Origin: Bidens hawaiensis
Taxonomy: Eukaryota; Streptophyta; Magnoliopsida; Asterales; Asteraceae
DNA: 64,000 nucleotides
Direction: 5' to 3'
NCBI GenBank assembly: GCA_021521415.1
Contig: JAIQDT010000192.1
Span: 1,736,001-1,800,000 of the forward strand
Below are positions 1 through 11,459 of this stretch, piece by piece. Made by a program: the position numbers and the translations under genes. Every line of letters begins with the position of its first letter. The stretch's first letter is position 1. A model generated the notes under the pieces. That model saw nothing but the letters and a program-made list of their open reading frames with translations. It was not told the origin of the DNA and searched no databases.

Positions 1-2375
1 CTAACTATGAATTTCTTTCTGCTTTTGTATTTGTAGATGGTGCTTTTAGATAAACTTGAAGAAGTTTTCAGGCTGACTATTACCCTTATACATGTCAAAA
101 GTTAATAATATATCTATATTTTTAAATATAAATTTTTAAATTATTCTTTCAATTTTAACTTCCGTTCTATGTTTACTTTGATCCTGATTTCCCGGTGTCG
201 TCGTTCACATCCCCGTTAATTGGTAGGGGATGAAGTGATGATATGTACACGTTAATGGAGGTACATAACACTACTACATTTCCATGCAAGTTAAAGGATA
301 ATAGAATGCCCATATTTTCTTCTCTTGTTGTCATCATTAGTCAAAAGTTGTGTTGGGAGGTTGTAAAGTTTACATTTTATGGAAGAAGATTCTATAATCT
401 TTTGATCTTGTGTAGGTAGATCTTTCACAATCTCACTTTATTTCTATTTTTTTGGATTGAAAATGGAAGAAGACTGAGAAGAGAATTGCACACAATGAAG
501 CCATATGAAACCTGAAGGCGAGCTTCTTATAAACCTGACCCGATGCAGGACCGTTTTGATCCATATGGAACCTAAAGGATAGCTTTCTATTTTGAAGAAG
601 AGTTAGTGGGTGTCGAGTGGTGGTGACCGTCCAAAACCAGGTAGAAACGGTCACACGGGTGAATTTGAATTTAGAAGATTTCAAAGAATTGCAAAAGATG
701 AAGCAAAGGAAAGCAAGTCTTGAGGCTGCATTGGCTGAAAAAGAACACACACAAAACAAGCACAGGAAAAAGTAGTCAAATAAAAAAGATGTGGTTTTGG
801 AAAAGGATTTACTTACTTTTGTTGTATTTAATTTTATTATCGATTAAAATCGTGTGTTACGAACTAGAGAACTAACTGTATATTCACCACCACTTTAAAC
901 AGAAACATGTTACACACTCGCGAACTGCAACGCACGGCTAAAAAAAACTTATTTAGAATTAATGTAGTATCATGAACTTGGGCTTACATTCTATATTATC
1001 GATATGCTGTCATGCTGATACTCATGCACATGCTTTACAAATGTGGGCTACCCAATAGACGGCCCAATTTTGGTATAGTAATAGCTTCACTAGAAGGAAA
1101 AAAAGAGAAGATTATTGATGTCACATCAATCGTTATGAACTAATTTACTCGACCCCTTTGCGTGACGCCGTGCCTTTGATGTGTACAACTTTGAATAAGG
1201 ATTGGTCGGCCTAGTCTTCTACATGGGTCGTGAAGGGAGATGGGCAGTCGTCACGAACCAACATAAGGACATTTTTGATGACAACATATTATATTAGAGT
1301 TGTAACCAGAAATTTTAATGCAAAATTTAGAAATATATCATTTTAATTTTGTATATGAGAGAGAGCTCCTATTTGTGTTGTGTCGGTATGCATCGATTTA
1401 AGATATTACATACAATTTGTGTGCATAATATCTGAATATATGAAAACGAGCGACCATTGTAAATATTTAGAACGCAAAAACTTAGTGAACTGATAGTTAA
1501 GGCTAGCTTCCACTACAACTGATGGGAGTGAGACATAATAACTTTGCAAGTATTCCAATCTCAAAATCTCAATCGTTTATAGAACAATAAAAATTACATA
1601 TTGTTCTAGATTACAAATAAGCTATCCATTACAAATATGCTAACATGATGTGTGGGCATGTTGTTCATAGCAATCTCATTTAGATAATGTTAGATTTGTT
1701 TTTCTTACAGCTTTTTACATAATTTATTGTAGTTCTTGTGGAAGATAAGTTATTTGATTGCAAATGTTAGATAATAAATAGTGGAGGGCTTGTATTTTCC
1801 GGGTTACCTGACGTCTTGATTTGTATTTTAGTAATAAATACATGCGTTTGCTGATAATCCACTTTAGATCCTCACGATGAAAGTTTAATTCAAGTCGAGT
1901 TTAAAGTTCTAAAACAAGTCACCCGGAATCAAGTTGAGTTCAAGAGGATCTTAGTTAGACTCGTTTGATAAGGGCGTTCGGCCTAAACATAATACATTAA
2001 GCTTGATTAGGCCCACAAGCCCATTAGTAATTATTAGTAACAATACATATAGATAGATTTATACACATATTTTATGCTAAATGATAATAACAGACTTTAA
2101 TTATGTGCGTTATGATACATATAAGATTGAAAGTATAAATGTGTAAAAGTTACTTACACTTGTAAATAACAAATAATCAAATTTACACCACCAGTCAGAT
2201 TTGTTACTAATATATTTAATTTATTAATTTCATTTTCAAATGCTTATTATCCGTGTACAGACCAAAATTTATATAAAAAAAAAAATTTACCCCATGCCCG
2301 TGATAACTCAAGTCTTTAGTTGCCTTTTCTTTATTATTATTATTATTTTGAAACTCGTGTTATGTTCGCACGAAT
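1..2375. other. AT-rich spacer, no confident gene
   Basis: No long ORF, domain or bounded element is recognisable. Two short stretches could be terminal exons. Positions 37-108 follow a good splice acceptor (tttgtatttgtag) and run to a TAA. The stretch around 641-775 is listed separately. The rest is low-complexity AT-rich DNA with scattered stops on both strands. Confidence 0.5.
641..775 (+). other. Possible terminal exon encoding a short coiled coil
   Basis: This open frame ends at a TAG (773-775). It encodes a charged, heptad-like helix of about 45 residues that includes KELQKMKQRKASLEAALAEK. The composition (Glu, Lys, Leu, Ala; no Pro or Gly late in the frame) suits the C-terminal coiled coil of a larger protein. 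A second overlapping frame is also open over part of the stretch, and no convincing upstream exon is visible. It could be a gene-end remnant or chance. Confidence 0.22.
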
Positions 2376-2426
2376 GGGGATGTAGCTCAGATGGTAGAGC
2401 GCTCGCTTAGCATGCCCGCATCTCCA
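2376..2426 (+). pseudogene. tRNA-Ala(AGC) pseudogene lacking variable loop and T arm
   Basis: The first 40 nt match a plant tRNA-Ala from the acceptor 5' strand (GGGGATG) through the D arm (GCTCAGATGGTAGAGC) to the anticodon arm with anticodon AGC. The sequence then jumps directly to CCGCATCTCCA, the 3' acceptor strand plus discriminator base. About 22 nt are missing compared with the usual 73, which removes the variable loop, most of the T stem, the T loop and the internal B box. The A box is intact. Without a B box and T arm, normal Pol III transcription and folding are not expected. A short CCCG/CATGC repeat at the junction may mark a microhomology deletion. Confidence 0.85.
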
Positions 2427-3436
2427 CTTTTGGTACTCCCTTTTTACAAGTATTCCAAAAGAGTCTTAAGTTGCCTGTAATGTTTCTAGAAGTTTGCAAT
2501 TCCGTCCTGTAATGGTTACTTCTTACAAGTAACCATGCCCAATTCAGTGGTATTATTAATTTATTTTACCTTTTATAATATAAAAAGTAAATCTTCTGTT
2601 TATAAAAGTTCTTTATGTAAAATATTTGAATCACACATGTACGTTGATGCATTCGAGCATTTATCATTTTTATCTTAGATATTGGAACAAATAGAATTCA
2701 TTTCATCAGTCAAATTTTTATATTTATGTTGTAAAAATTTTTAGGACGTCGACTGTCTTTAGTAGAACCGGGTGCCAGGTGGTTGCAGGTTGGCTTACGC
2801 CAGTTTCTCCCAAAGGGTATACACATGGTTCTCGCGTCATCGGAGGAACTTTCTCTCCTTATGCCACTTGACACCAGTTGCGCCGTCACAAGAATTGAAA
2901 CTCTTTGACTGACGCGGGCAAAAAACTCTCGTTTTTTTTTGTTAAATACGAAATTGCGATTTTTGGTAACATGCACTTTTTAAATTTATTTATTTATTTT
3001 AATTATTTTTCAGATAGGATAATACCATAAAAATCATGGCACTTGTATTGCATTTCTGGTATTGATTTCTAACTAATCTAAGTCAGGGGTATTGATCGGG
3101 TATGGTATTCAGGTGACAGGGTAATTGGTTCAGATTATTCACGTTTTAGATGTTTGCAAGCCTAACCAAAACCAGACCCTAATAACAATCGGTTGAATGG
3201 GTTTCGGATAGTCGAGTCCTTCGAGTAAAGGTAAGATCAGGTTGTGTGGTTCTTCGGATACATGTAAAATCAGCGGGCCTAACTAGTTTCCTCCGAATAA
3301 AAAACGAGACAAAAAATGAGATAATCTGACATTATTCATTGTTCTATACGTGAGACATTATAGAGAAATATTTCCAAAAGTTCTTTTATATCAAACAGAT
3401 TTTGATATTTGAAATGACAGACAAATTAAGAAGTGG
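2427..3436. other. Spacer, nothing recognised
   Basis: AT-rich sequence. A moderately GC-rich patch at 2740-2930 holds an 88-codon open frame on the minus strand that I cannot place in any family. No TIRs, LTRs or splice-compatible exons are evident. Confidence 0.4.
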
Positions 3437-3514
3437 CTTATACATTGTCAAATTATCTTGTTCTTATGGATCTAACTTATATATTGTCAAATTATCTTGT
3501 TCTTATGGATCTAA
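3437..3514. repeat. 39-bp direct tandem duplication
   Basis: The unit cttatayattgtcaaattat... (39 bp) occurs at 3437-3475 and 3476-3514 with one mismatch. It looks like a recent local duplication. Confidence 0.9.
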
Positions 3515-3651
3515 CTTGATGAGTTGTGAATTTGAATGTTTTGACATATATGTATTAAACGTTTCCACTTACCTTCTTTAGTTTTGTCATATGTCTCAAT
3601 CTACTTGTGAAACACATGTTTCAGATACATGTGTGACTTTCCAACACCTCA

Positions 3652-3681
3652 CAAAAACAAAACAAAACAAAACAAAACAAG
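3652..3681. repeat. (CAAAA)n microsatellite
   Basis: About five perfect copies of CAAAA lie just upstream of the copia insertion. Confidence 0.9.
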
Positions 3682-3765
3682 AACCTAGAACTAAATACAG
3701 AGGTTCAGATTTGCCTAAACACGAGTCAATCTAGCGGATTCACAAGTTCACCTGTTTATTTTTAT

Positions 3766-3930
3766 TAATAGATGGAAATAAATCAACGCATTCAAAATTC
3801 AAAATATTGTTTTGGTCAATATTGTTATTCGTTTCTATTATTATGGAGTTAATCACTCCTATATTATCTCCATCTCTTGTATATATTTTTGTATCATATT
3901 ATTGTAAAAATCATCCTAGAGATCCTTTCA
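3766..3930 (+). repeat. 5' LTR of copia element
   Basis: Starts TAATAGATGG and ends GATCCTTTCA. The match to 9014-9178 is exact over all 165 bp apart from about two substitutions. The TSD TTTAT lies immediately upstream. Confidence 0.92.
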
Positions 3931-3942
3931 TGGTATCGAGCT
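3931..3942 (+). other. Primer-binding site, tRNA-iMet type
   Basis: TGGTATCGAGCT directly follows the 5' LTR. It is one base short of the usual plant copia site TGGTATCAGAGC, which is complementary to the initiator methionine tRNA 3' end. Confidence 0.85.
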
Positions 3943-4047
3943 AGTTCTCTCCTTGCCTTAGCCGCCTTCTTCCCTACCTTCATCATTTTTGTTTTTACGT
4001 TCCCACATCTCAATCTCAAAATGGCAAATTCTTCCCTCACCCCTGAC

Positions 4048-5082
4048 CAGGGCCGGCCCAATAGTAGTTTTAGGTAAAGCTAGGGTTTGAGGCCCACCGA
4101 AAATTTAAGGCCTCCGTTTAATAATTTTAGCTATTATATATTTACGGGATTTAATATTAAATATATATAGATGCTTTTTAAACGTCTTTGCATTCTGGCG
4201 TAGTGGTTTAATTCCTTGTTATTCCCCTTTCTCCTTCTGATTACTTCCACGCAGGATCGATTATTAGTAAGGGTTTTTTCTTTTATTTTTGTAGTTTCAT
4301 AGTCATTTTTTAATTTTATTATTTATTTTGTGTCTAATCATTATACACCTGTATAGCTTGAATTTTTGTATGTACAAATCAAATTCATATTTTAAAATAA
4401 AAGTTCTAAACTTTATAATTTGTATATATCGGTAAATTTAAAACAAAATGAAGAATAATTTTATTTTTGATTTATAGTAGATACGTAAGTGAAACTCTCT
4501 TTTTAGAAATAAAATAAATTATATTATACTTTTATATATGAATCTTACTTTTGTTGCAAGTTAAGACTCTTTGGATTTGGTTGTTTTATTGGTTGACTAT
4601 TTGGATGTGGTTGCTGAATGTTTGACTCTTTAGATTTGGTTTTATTTGTTTTTAGATTTCAAATTTCATGGTATTATGTGATACTATTATGCTTTGTATA
4701 TTGTATTTGCATCATGAAATAATTGGTTACTACTTTTAAGTATTGAACGGGTGTTTGAAGGTATATAAAACTTGCATATCTACTAAAGTGAAGATTGATT
4801 AAAATATATGTCCGGCTACTCAAGTGAAATTAATATGTATTTTAAATGAAATGCTAAATATAATTGGTATTTATGTATTATAAATTATTTTAATTTTAAA
4901 ATATTTGATACCCAGCCCCGTGTAATACACGGGTTATAACCTAGTACTTTATGAAACACGAAAATCGCTTGGTAAATTTTAAAAATAAAATTTGCAAGCT
5001 CTATAATTTCATCTCTCTAACTCACGTTAGGGCCCAAACTTTTTATCCGCTTTAGGCCTCAGAATTGGTTGAGCTGCCACTG
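4048..5082. mobile_element. hAT element nested in copia gag
   Basis: The 1035-bp element starts CAGGGCCGGCCC and ends in an inverted, diverged copy (GAGCTGCCACTG). It is flanked by CCCCTGAC (4040-4047) and CCCCTGGC (5083-5090), an 8-bp TSD with one mismatch, as expected for hAT. The last 45 bp (TTTTTATCCGCTTTAGG...) align with the end of the hAT copy at 47595-48715, so the two are one family. No transposase is present, so it is non-autonomous. It contains a Helitron 3' end (4917-4944) and a tRNA-like A box at 4196-4206. Confidence 0.9.
4917..4944 (+). mobile_element. Helitron 3' terminus inside the hAT element
   Basis: A perfect 7-bp stem (CCCGTGT/ACACGGG, loop AAT) at 4917-4933 is followed by TTATAAC and CTAG, with T next (4945). 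Hairpin, about 8-10 nt, then CTRR|T is the Helitron 3' signature. The 5' TC end lies upstream, probably within 4080-4900, but I could not place it. Confidence 0.75.
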
Positions 5083-5879
5083 CCCCTGGCTATGCAACAA
5101 CTCCACTCCATACCTTCTCCCACTTTGTCACCATCAAACTTTCATCCTCAAATTACTTATACAGGAAGAACCAAGTTCATCCTCTTCTTTCCTACCTGAA
5201 ACTAATCCGACATGTCGATGGCTCCGCCAACACTCAGCCGCCCACCATCACTTCCGATGGTTGTTCCTAACCCGGCTTTGCCGATATGGCAAGAAGCTGA
5301 CCAAAGGGTCCTCATACTCTTGCAATCCACTCTAACCGAAGAAGCAATGGCTGACCACGACCGCACACCAAGTATGGCAGGCCCTCGAAACAGCCTATAG
5401 TCACAATTCTCTGGAACGAAAGCACACTCTTAGGGACACTCTTCAACAGTTGAAAAAGGGCACTTCAACCGTTGCCGATTATGGTAGGAAATTTCGCTCG
5501 TTATGTGACCAACTCGTGGCTATTGGTTACCCGATGATGACAAACAACATTGGTTTCTTTGTGGACTCGGTTCCACTTATGAAAACTTCTCCACTTCTCA
5601 GCGAGCACTTCCACCGTTTCGTGATTTGCTTGCCCATGCAGAAAATCACGAAATCTTTCTACAAACTCCAAATGCTAGCCAACCTCCACAAGCTGCTTTC
5701 TCGGCTCACTCATACAAACAAAATCACAACACCAAACAATACCGGAACTCAAGTAATCGGGGTCGCTATACGGCCCCGAGACGTAACCAACCTTGTCAAC
5801 TCTGTGAAAAAGAAGGTCATTCTGCAAGTAATTGTCCAACCTTATCATCCTATGCCCAACGGGCCACTCCCTTAGATGC

Positions 5880-7250
5880 ACATCTTGCACAAGCTTTTCA
5901 AGCTCAGTGCAACATCACCCAAAAGATTGGACTGCTAATTCGGGTGCCACCACCCACATGCTTCGCACTCCAGCAGGTCTTGGAGATTCGTCTGTCGACC
6001 CGGGTAACACTTTTGTTACATTCGGTAATGGTCAATCATTACCCGTAACACAAATCGGGAAGTCAAAAATTAATAATCATTTACCTCTAGAAAACGTCCT
6101 TGTCGTTCCGAATCTCACTAAAAATCTACTTTCTGTCAGTAGATTAACCAATGATTCTCCGGTTGATGTTTTGTTTTCTAACACTTTCTTTCATATTCAG
6201 GACCGAAAAACAGGAGCGGTCCTCGCTAGAGGAACTTGTGAAAATGGGTTCTACGTTCTCTCTCAAGGTCACAAGTCTCTTGTTGCGGCTCTTACCGCAT
6301 CTCATCTCCGTGCATCATTTGATAAATGGCATAGTCGCTTAGGACATGTCTCTTTTGATATTGTTTCTTTGTTAAATAAACTTGGACATGTGTTTGTTAC
6401 GTCTTTATTGCCTAAACCTGGATTATGTTCATCATGTCAATTATCTAAAGCGCATCGTTTACCATTTGTTGAAAATTCTAAATGCGCTTCACATGTTTTA
6501 GATTTAATTCATTGTGATCTTTGGGGTCCTGCACCCATATTATCTGCTGATGGTTATTTATACTATGTTGTTTTCGTCGATGATTTCTCACGATTCACTT
6601 GGCTTTATCCACTAAAAGCCAAGTCCGATTTTTTCAACATACTTACCATCTTTTTAAATTTCGTTCAAAATCAATTTTCATGCACGGTGAAAGTCTTTCA
6701 AAGTGACGGTGGAACGGAATTCACAAATAACCGTGTTCAAAATCTTTTTCAAAAACTTGGTATCCAACACCGGTTGTCATGTCCACACGCCCCAACAAAA
6801 TGGACGTGTAGAACGTAAACACCGTCATATAACTGAAATAGGGTTAGCTATGATGTTCGATGCACATGCTCCAGCTAACTTATAGATTGATGCTTTCGCG
6901 TCGGCCACATATATTATAAATCGCTTACCGACACCTCTTCTTAGCAACAAAACCCCATTTGAAACTCTTTTTCACCAAACTCCATCGTACTCAAATTTCA
7001 AAATTTTTGGTTGTTGGGTCTTTCCATATCTTCGGGACTACGTTAAAAACAAATTGTTACCACGTAGTGCCCCGTGCATTTATATTGGTTATAGCCTTAG
7101 ACACAAGGGCTACCGATGCCTAGACCCCACCACATCACGTGTATACATAACCCGTCACGCAAAATTTGATGAAGACACTTTTCCATTTGCTGGAAATAAC
7201 CCTTGAGTCGATGAAACTCAACTTCTTGTTTCAAATACCATTCCATCCCC
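5880..7250 (+). pseudogene. pol: copia protease and integrase region of pol, broken
   Basis: The protease active-site region reads WTANSGATTHML (about 5929-5964). The usual catalytic Asp of the D(S/T)GA motif is Asn here, which should inactivate it. The GAG-pre-integrase block follows (KWHSRLGHVSF...CSSCQLSKAHR), then the integrase core with DLWGP and FQSDGGTEF as the first two acidic residues. The third, in QQNGRVERK, lies beyond a frameshift at about 6790. Farther on, INRLPTPLLSNKTPFE and YSNFKIFGC mark the integrase C-terminal region, with in-frame stops near 6883 and 7204. Integrase inserts the cDNA copy; this copy cannot make it. Confidence 0.88.
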
Positions 7251-7414
7251 TACCCTCGAAGACTCACCAGCCCATTCTACCTCAACCATCTACACACCTT
7301 CCCCTCATTCTTGTCAAATTTGGCCACATGAAAATAATATAATCACCACTCAGTACAAGACCAAACCCAATCTACAACAATCTGTTCAAACTCCACTCGA
7401 TCAAACTTCACCTA

Positions 7415-9016
7415 TTGTCTCTCCTACCCATGCACCTAAACCTCCCACATCTCATAACCCCCACCAGTACATCAAGTTCCATCATGACCACAAGGTCAAA
7501 GGCAGGTGTCTACAAACCAAGACATTTTGCTGACCTTACTGATTTTTCCACCAATCATACATGGGATCTTGTCAAACGACCCATAAACTCCAATGTGGTG
7601 GGCTCCAAATGGATATATCGGATCAAATATAAAGCTGACGGTACTCTTGATCGGTACAAAGCACGTTTAGTCACTCAAGGTTTCACTCAAGTTCCGGGAC
7701 TTGATTTTTTACATACATTTAGCCCCGTCGTCAAAGCATCGACCATCCGAGTTGTTCTAAGCCTAGCTACTATATAAAAGTGGGAACTTCGGCAACTGGA
7801 CGTAAATAACGCCTTTTTAAACGGTCATCTTAGTGAAACCATTTACATGGAACAACCACCCGGTTTTGTAAACTCTCAATTCCCGAATCATGTGTGTAAA
7901 CTTAAACGGGCATTATATGGTCTTAAGCAAGCACCCCGTGCTTGGTTCCGACATCTCAGTACCTTTCTTGTCACACTCGGCTTCAAATGTAGTCGAGCTG
8001 ATCCGTCACTATTTGTTTATAAAATTGATACGGTTCTTCTTTATTTACTCGTGTATGTAGACGACATCATTATCACCGGTAATGATCCCAACATTATCAA
8101 TATGTTTATAAATCGCCTACATAACGAGTTCAAAATAAAAGACCTCGGATCCTTGAGCTATTTCCTTGGTCTCGAGGTAATCAACACCTCTTCTGGCCTA
8201 TTTTTAAGCCAAGCGAAATATGCTTATGACATTCTTTCTCGAGCGGGCCTCTCAGATACAAAACCTGTCGCCACCCCTCTAACCACCACCGACACATTTA
8301 CCTCCACCGGCACACCCTTCCATGATCCTACCTTATATCGATCCTTAGTCAGAGATCTTCAATACCTTACCATAACCCGACCAGATCTCTCATATGCCGT
8401 AAATCAAGCCGGCCAATATCTCCAAAACCCAACCACCTCACATTTCCAACTTGTAAAACGCATTCTCAGATATGTCAAAGGCACATTATCCTTTGGTATA
8501 ACATTTGAAAAACCCATCAAAACAGCTTTAGTGGGTTACTCTGATGCAGATTGGGCTCGTTGTATTGAAACTAGACGTTCAACGTATGGCTATTCTATTT
8601 ATTTAGGGGGGAACTTGGTTTCATGGAGTGCCAAGAAACAACCAACAATGTCAAGATCAAGTTGTGAGTCTGAGTATAGAGCGATGGCTAACACGACAGC
8701 TGAAATTATCTGGATCACCCATTTCTTACGTGAGTTACATGCTCTCCCACAAGATCGTCCTACACTTTTATGTGACAACAAGAGTGCTCTATTTTTAAGC
8801 CAAAACCCGGTGTCACATAAGCGAGCAAAACACATAGACATAGACTATCATTTTGTTCGGGAATTGGTCTCCGTTGGTCGCCTCTACACAAAGTTTGTTC
8901 CTACCACGCTTCAGGTAGCTGACATTTTCACAAAGAGTCTTCCACGACCTCTCTTTGAACGCTTCCGAAAAATGCTTAGAGTTGGTCCGCTACCGTTTTC
9001 GCTTGACGGGGGGTAA
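7415..9016 (+). pseudogene. pol: copia reverse transcriptase and RNase H, one internal stop
   Basis: From about 7560 the frame shows the RT opening TWDLVKRP, then VVGSKWIYRIKYKADG, RYKARLVTQGFTQ and DFLHTFSPV. A TAA interrupts it at about 7775 (before KWELRQLDV). The frame then runs uninterrupted to the stop at 9014-9016, through ALYGLKQAPRAWF, the polymerase site YVDD (8054-8065), RNase H with YSDADWA, SRSSCESEYRA and LCDNKSALFLSQNP, and the copia tail KHIDIDYHFVRE. The stop codon overlaps the start of the 3' LTR. Apart from one stop this half of pol is well conserved, in contrast to gag. Confidence 0.9.
9005..9013 (+). other. Polypurine tract next to copia 3' LTR
   Basis: GACGGGGGG directly abuts the 3' LTR and would prime plus-strand synthesis. 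Its end fixes the LTR start at TAATAG. Confidence 0.8.
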
Positions 9017-9178
9017 TAGATGGAAATAAATCAACGCATTCAAAATTCAAAATATTGTTTTGGTCAATATTGTTATTCGTTTCTATTATTATGGAGTTAA
9101 TCACTCCTATATTATCTCCATCTCTTGTATATATCTTTGTATCATATTATTGTAAAAATCATCCTTGAGATCCTTTCA
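9014..9178 (+). repeat. 3' LTR of copia element
   Basis: Same 165-bp sequence as 3766-3930. Differences: TATATCTTTG instead of TATATTTTTG, and CCTTGAG instead of CCTAGAG. Followed by TSD TTTAT. Confidence 0.92.
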
Positions 9179-9339
9179 TTTATTAATTAACTATTATCAG
9201 ACAATTTGTATCAAAACTTAAACTAGTTAGGTATTTTATGTAAAAACATATAAATTAAAAGACTAAAAAAAATCTTGATCTTATCAACCAGCGAATAAAG
9301 AGGTCATGCTTGGTTTGGTTTGGTATAACCTAAGCAGTT

Positions 9340-9790
9340 AATGTGGAAATATATCGGATACCGGTCAAGGGCCGATATCTGAGATATCGGTTATCGCAGT
9401 GAGATATCGGTGAGATGTCGGTAATTTAATATCATGTAAAATTCATATATATAGCAATTTAACACTAATAATTCATTAGTCTTCTACCATTAACAAATTA
9501 ACCTTTTGCAAATTGCAAAACACTAACAATCGTAGCAAGTAAGAATTGATTAAGACTTAAAACACTAACATTGAACACTAAAAATTGATAATTAAGACTT
9601 AAAACACTGATATCGGGAATATGGGTGATATATCAGTCAAATATTAGTCTAATATTAGTCAAATATCAATCAATATCGTTGACATTATCGGTACCCCCGA
9701 TTTTCTGATTTATATATCGCCAAGGGACCGATAACCGATATATCACTAATATATCGGTGATATATCGGCAATATCGACTGCATATGGTAT
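9340..9790. repeat. ATATCGG/CCGATAT-rich repeat cluster
   Basis: GATATCGG, ATATATCGG and their complements occur about a dozen times in two blocks (9345-9422 and 9608-9776). The blocks are separated by an AT-rich stretch that itself repeats AAACACTAACA and TTAAGACTTAAAACACT. GGTATAAC occurs at both edges in the same orientation. No coding capacity, and I cannot name the family. Confidence 0.65.
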
Positions 9791-10087
9791 AACACAATAT
9801 TAGGAATTTAGGATCAAGTGAAACGTTCAATTATGTCAAGTTGGACCCAACAAAGCATAAGCACGACCTGTTTAACTCTAGTTGAATGATTCGTCTACTT
9901 AAGATCATATTACTTCCTACAAAACCGGAGAATGTTATCCGATAACCAATCAATGTTAAATCAAGCTCATTCTGTCTTCTACGGCCTCCAAAAGCAGTCC
10001 GAACAAACATCATAAACTTGAAGTAGTAACTAGTAACCATTATTGACTAAAAGAAAAATAAGTTGTTTGACAAGTTTGTGTGTAACA

Positions 10088-11379
10088 TCATGAGGCACAC
10101 AAGAATTTGTAAAGAATTTTGTTGAAGTTCTTGGGCTGTTCAATCTGAGGTACATGTGATGCCTTCTTCATCACCTCCAATGATGCATTTTCTCCAAGCA
10201 TTCTAAATCAAACACAACAATATCACCACTAAGTTAATCAAAACTCTCACACACACACACACATGTAGACCAAATACGATGATAGATTGATCATATGTTT
10301 ACATAATTGTGTTATGTAATAAAAGCATGCAAATGTGTACGTGTGTGTAACACAACTCATATTAATTACGTTGCGAAAACGACATAATCATTATTTGTAC
10401 ATATTAGTTTAGTTGTGATACATAAGATAATCGTGTCTTTTTTACGTCTCATAATATAGATACTTACGCTTGAGTTACCTTAAATTTGGTTATGTATCGA
10501 GCATGTATATGTATATGTGTCTATATATATAATAAAATCTTAAATAAATGTTCACTCATGAAATAAGGAATGGGAAAGAAGCCATACTCTTGTAGCTCTT
10601 TTGCCTTTTCCAACAGAAAGATGTTATCCTCCTCACCCCATACGATTAACACTTTCTGGATCACAAAGTATGAATATATTATTAGCAAGGACCACATTAA
10701 GACTAGAGTAGCCTCTTTAACATGATTTCTATATATATATATATATATATAATAGTGTATTTTGTAACAATTAATAAATAACAACTGGTGTGAGGAGATA
10801 ACCTGTGGAAGAGGGGAAACGATAGGAGGGTCATGTTTGCCAAGTGCAAGGCCTTTAAGTAACTCCATCTTCTCTTTCCTGTTTTCACCATACAATTTCT
10901 GCACCCAAAATTACACCAATGTTACCTTTCAAAACAGGGATCATTGGATCAAAATAAAAATCTCGTAAAACTTTACCTGAAATATTTGGGAGAGGTAATG
11001 TGACGGGTATTCGGATATGAGAATGAATAATTTATTAACTTCATTTTAGCGGCCTTTGAATGGTTATGATATACGTACATGTATATATTAATACATTTTT
11101 GAGTTAGTTTTCTAATTTATATGTATATACTATATAAGTTTGGAATCAACCTCTTCTTAATATAAGTTTGAAATATTTGAGTTAGTTTTTTATGTTTTAA
11201 CTTAATGCTCAAAACCCTTATTATCACCTGTCCTTTTTGCAACAAAGTTACAAAACAAACTAATGCCAAACATGAAGCATGTTAAATACATCAAAGATTA
11301 AACGAATAGGTGGAACTACCCTTTGTTCGGATTTAATGAAAAGACAAGCTTGCAAATGTGTTTCCTTTTTTGCCCTTTT

Positions 11380-11459
<80 letters not shown>

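Larger units (their letters stand above)
4021..5878 (+). pseudogene. gag: copia gag, split by hAT insertion and frameshifted
   Basis: The frame opens with ATG at 4021 (MANSSLTPD) and is cut after nine codons by the hAT element. Removing the element and one TSD copy restores the frame on the far side, which reads YATTPLHTFSHFVTIKLSSS, typical of the N-terminus of copia capsid proteins. Farther on come WQEADQRVLILLQS, a helix GTSTVADYGRKFRSLCDQLV, and a zinc knuckle CQLCEKEGHSASNC (CX2CX4HX4C, 5794-5835), which packages RNA in intact elements. The segments lie in at least three frames, with shifts near 5265, between 5410 and 5450, and near 5600, so no complete Gag can be made. Confidence 0.85.
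3766..9178 (+). mobile_element. Ty1/copia LTR retrotransposon with TA...CA LTR ends, decayed
   Basis: The element has 165-bp LTRs (3766-3930 and 9014-9178) that differ at about two positions. It is flanked by TTTAT (3761-3765 and 9179-9183). The order is LTR, tRNA-iMet-type primer site, gag, protease, integrase, RT, RNase H, purine tract, LTR, which is the Ty1/copia order. The LTR ends are TA...CA, not TG...CA; three things support them: the G6 purine tract abuts the 3' LTR exactly, the primer site abuts the 5' LTR exactly, and the TSD is perfect. A hAT element (4048-5082) interrupts gag; without it the element is about 4.37 kb. Short LTRs and small size fit the Ale/Retrofit lineage (inference). 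The reading frame carries several shifts and stops. Confidence 0.93.

Noticed and set aside
433..759. 108-codon frame on the minus strand
   Set aside because: No domain, composition or splice context; the opposite strand over part of it gives a more protein-like coiled coil, so it is probably a shadow.
884..950. Possible Helitron end (GAACTGCAACGCACGGCT)
   Set aside because: A loop-like CAACGCA is present but no stable stem and no CTRR|T terminus follow.
2710..2976. 88-codon frame on the minus strand
   Set aside because: The sequence lies in a GC-richer patch but matches no family and has no promoter or exon partners.
10521..10904. A separate small gene at exons 3-4 of the hydrolase
   Set aside because: The long frame is only read-through of introns; splice sites and phase show it is part of the five-exon gene.
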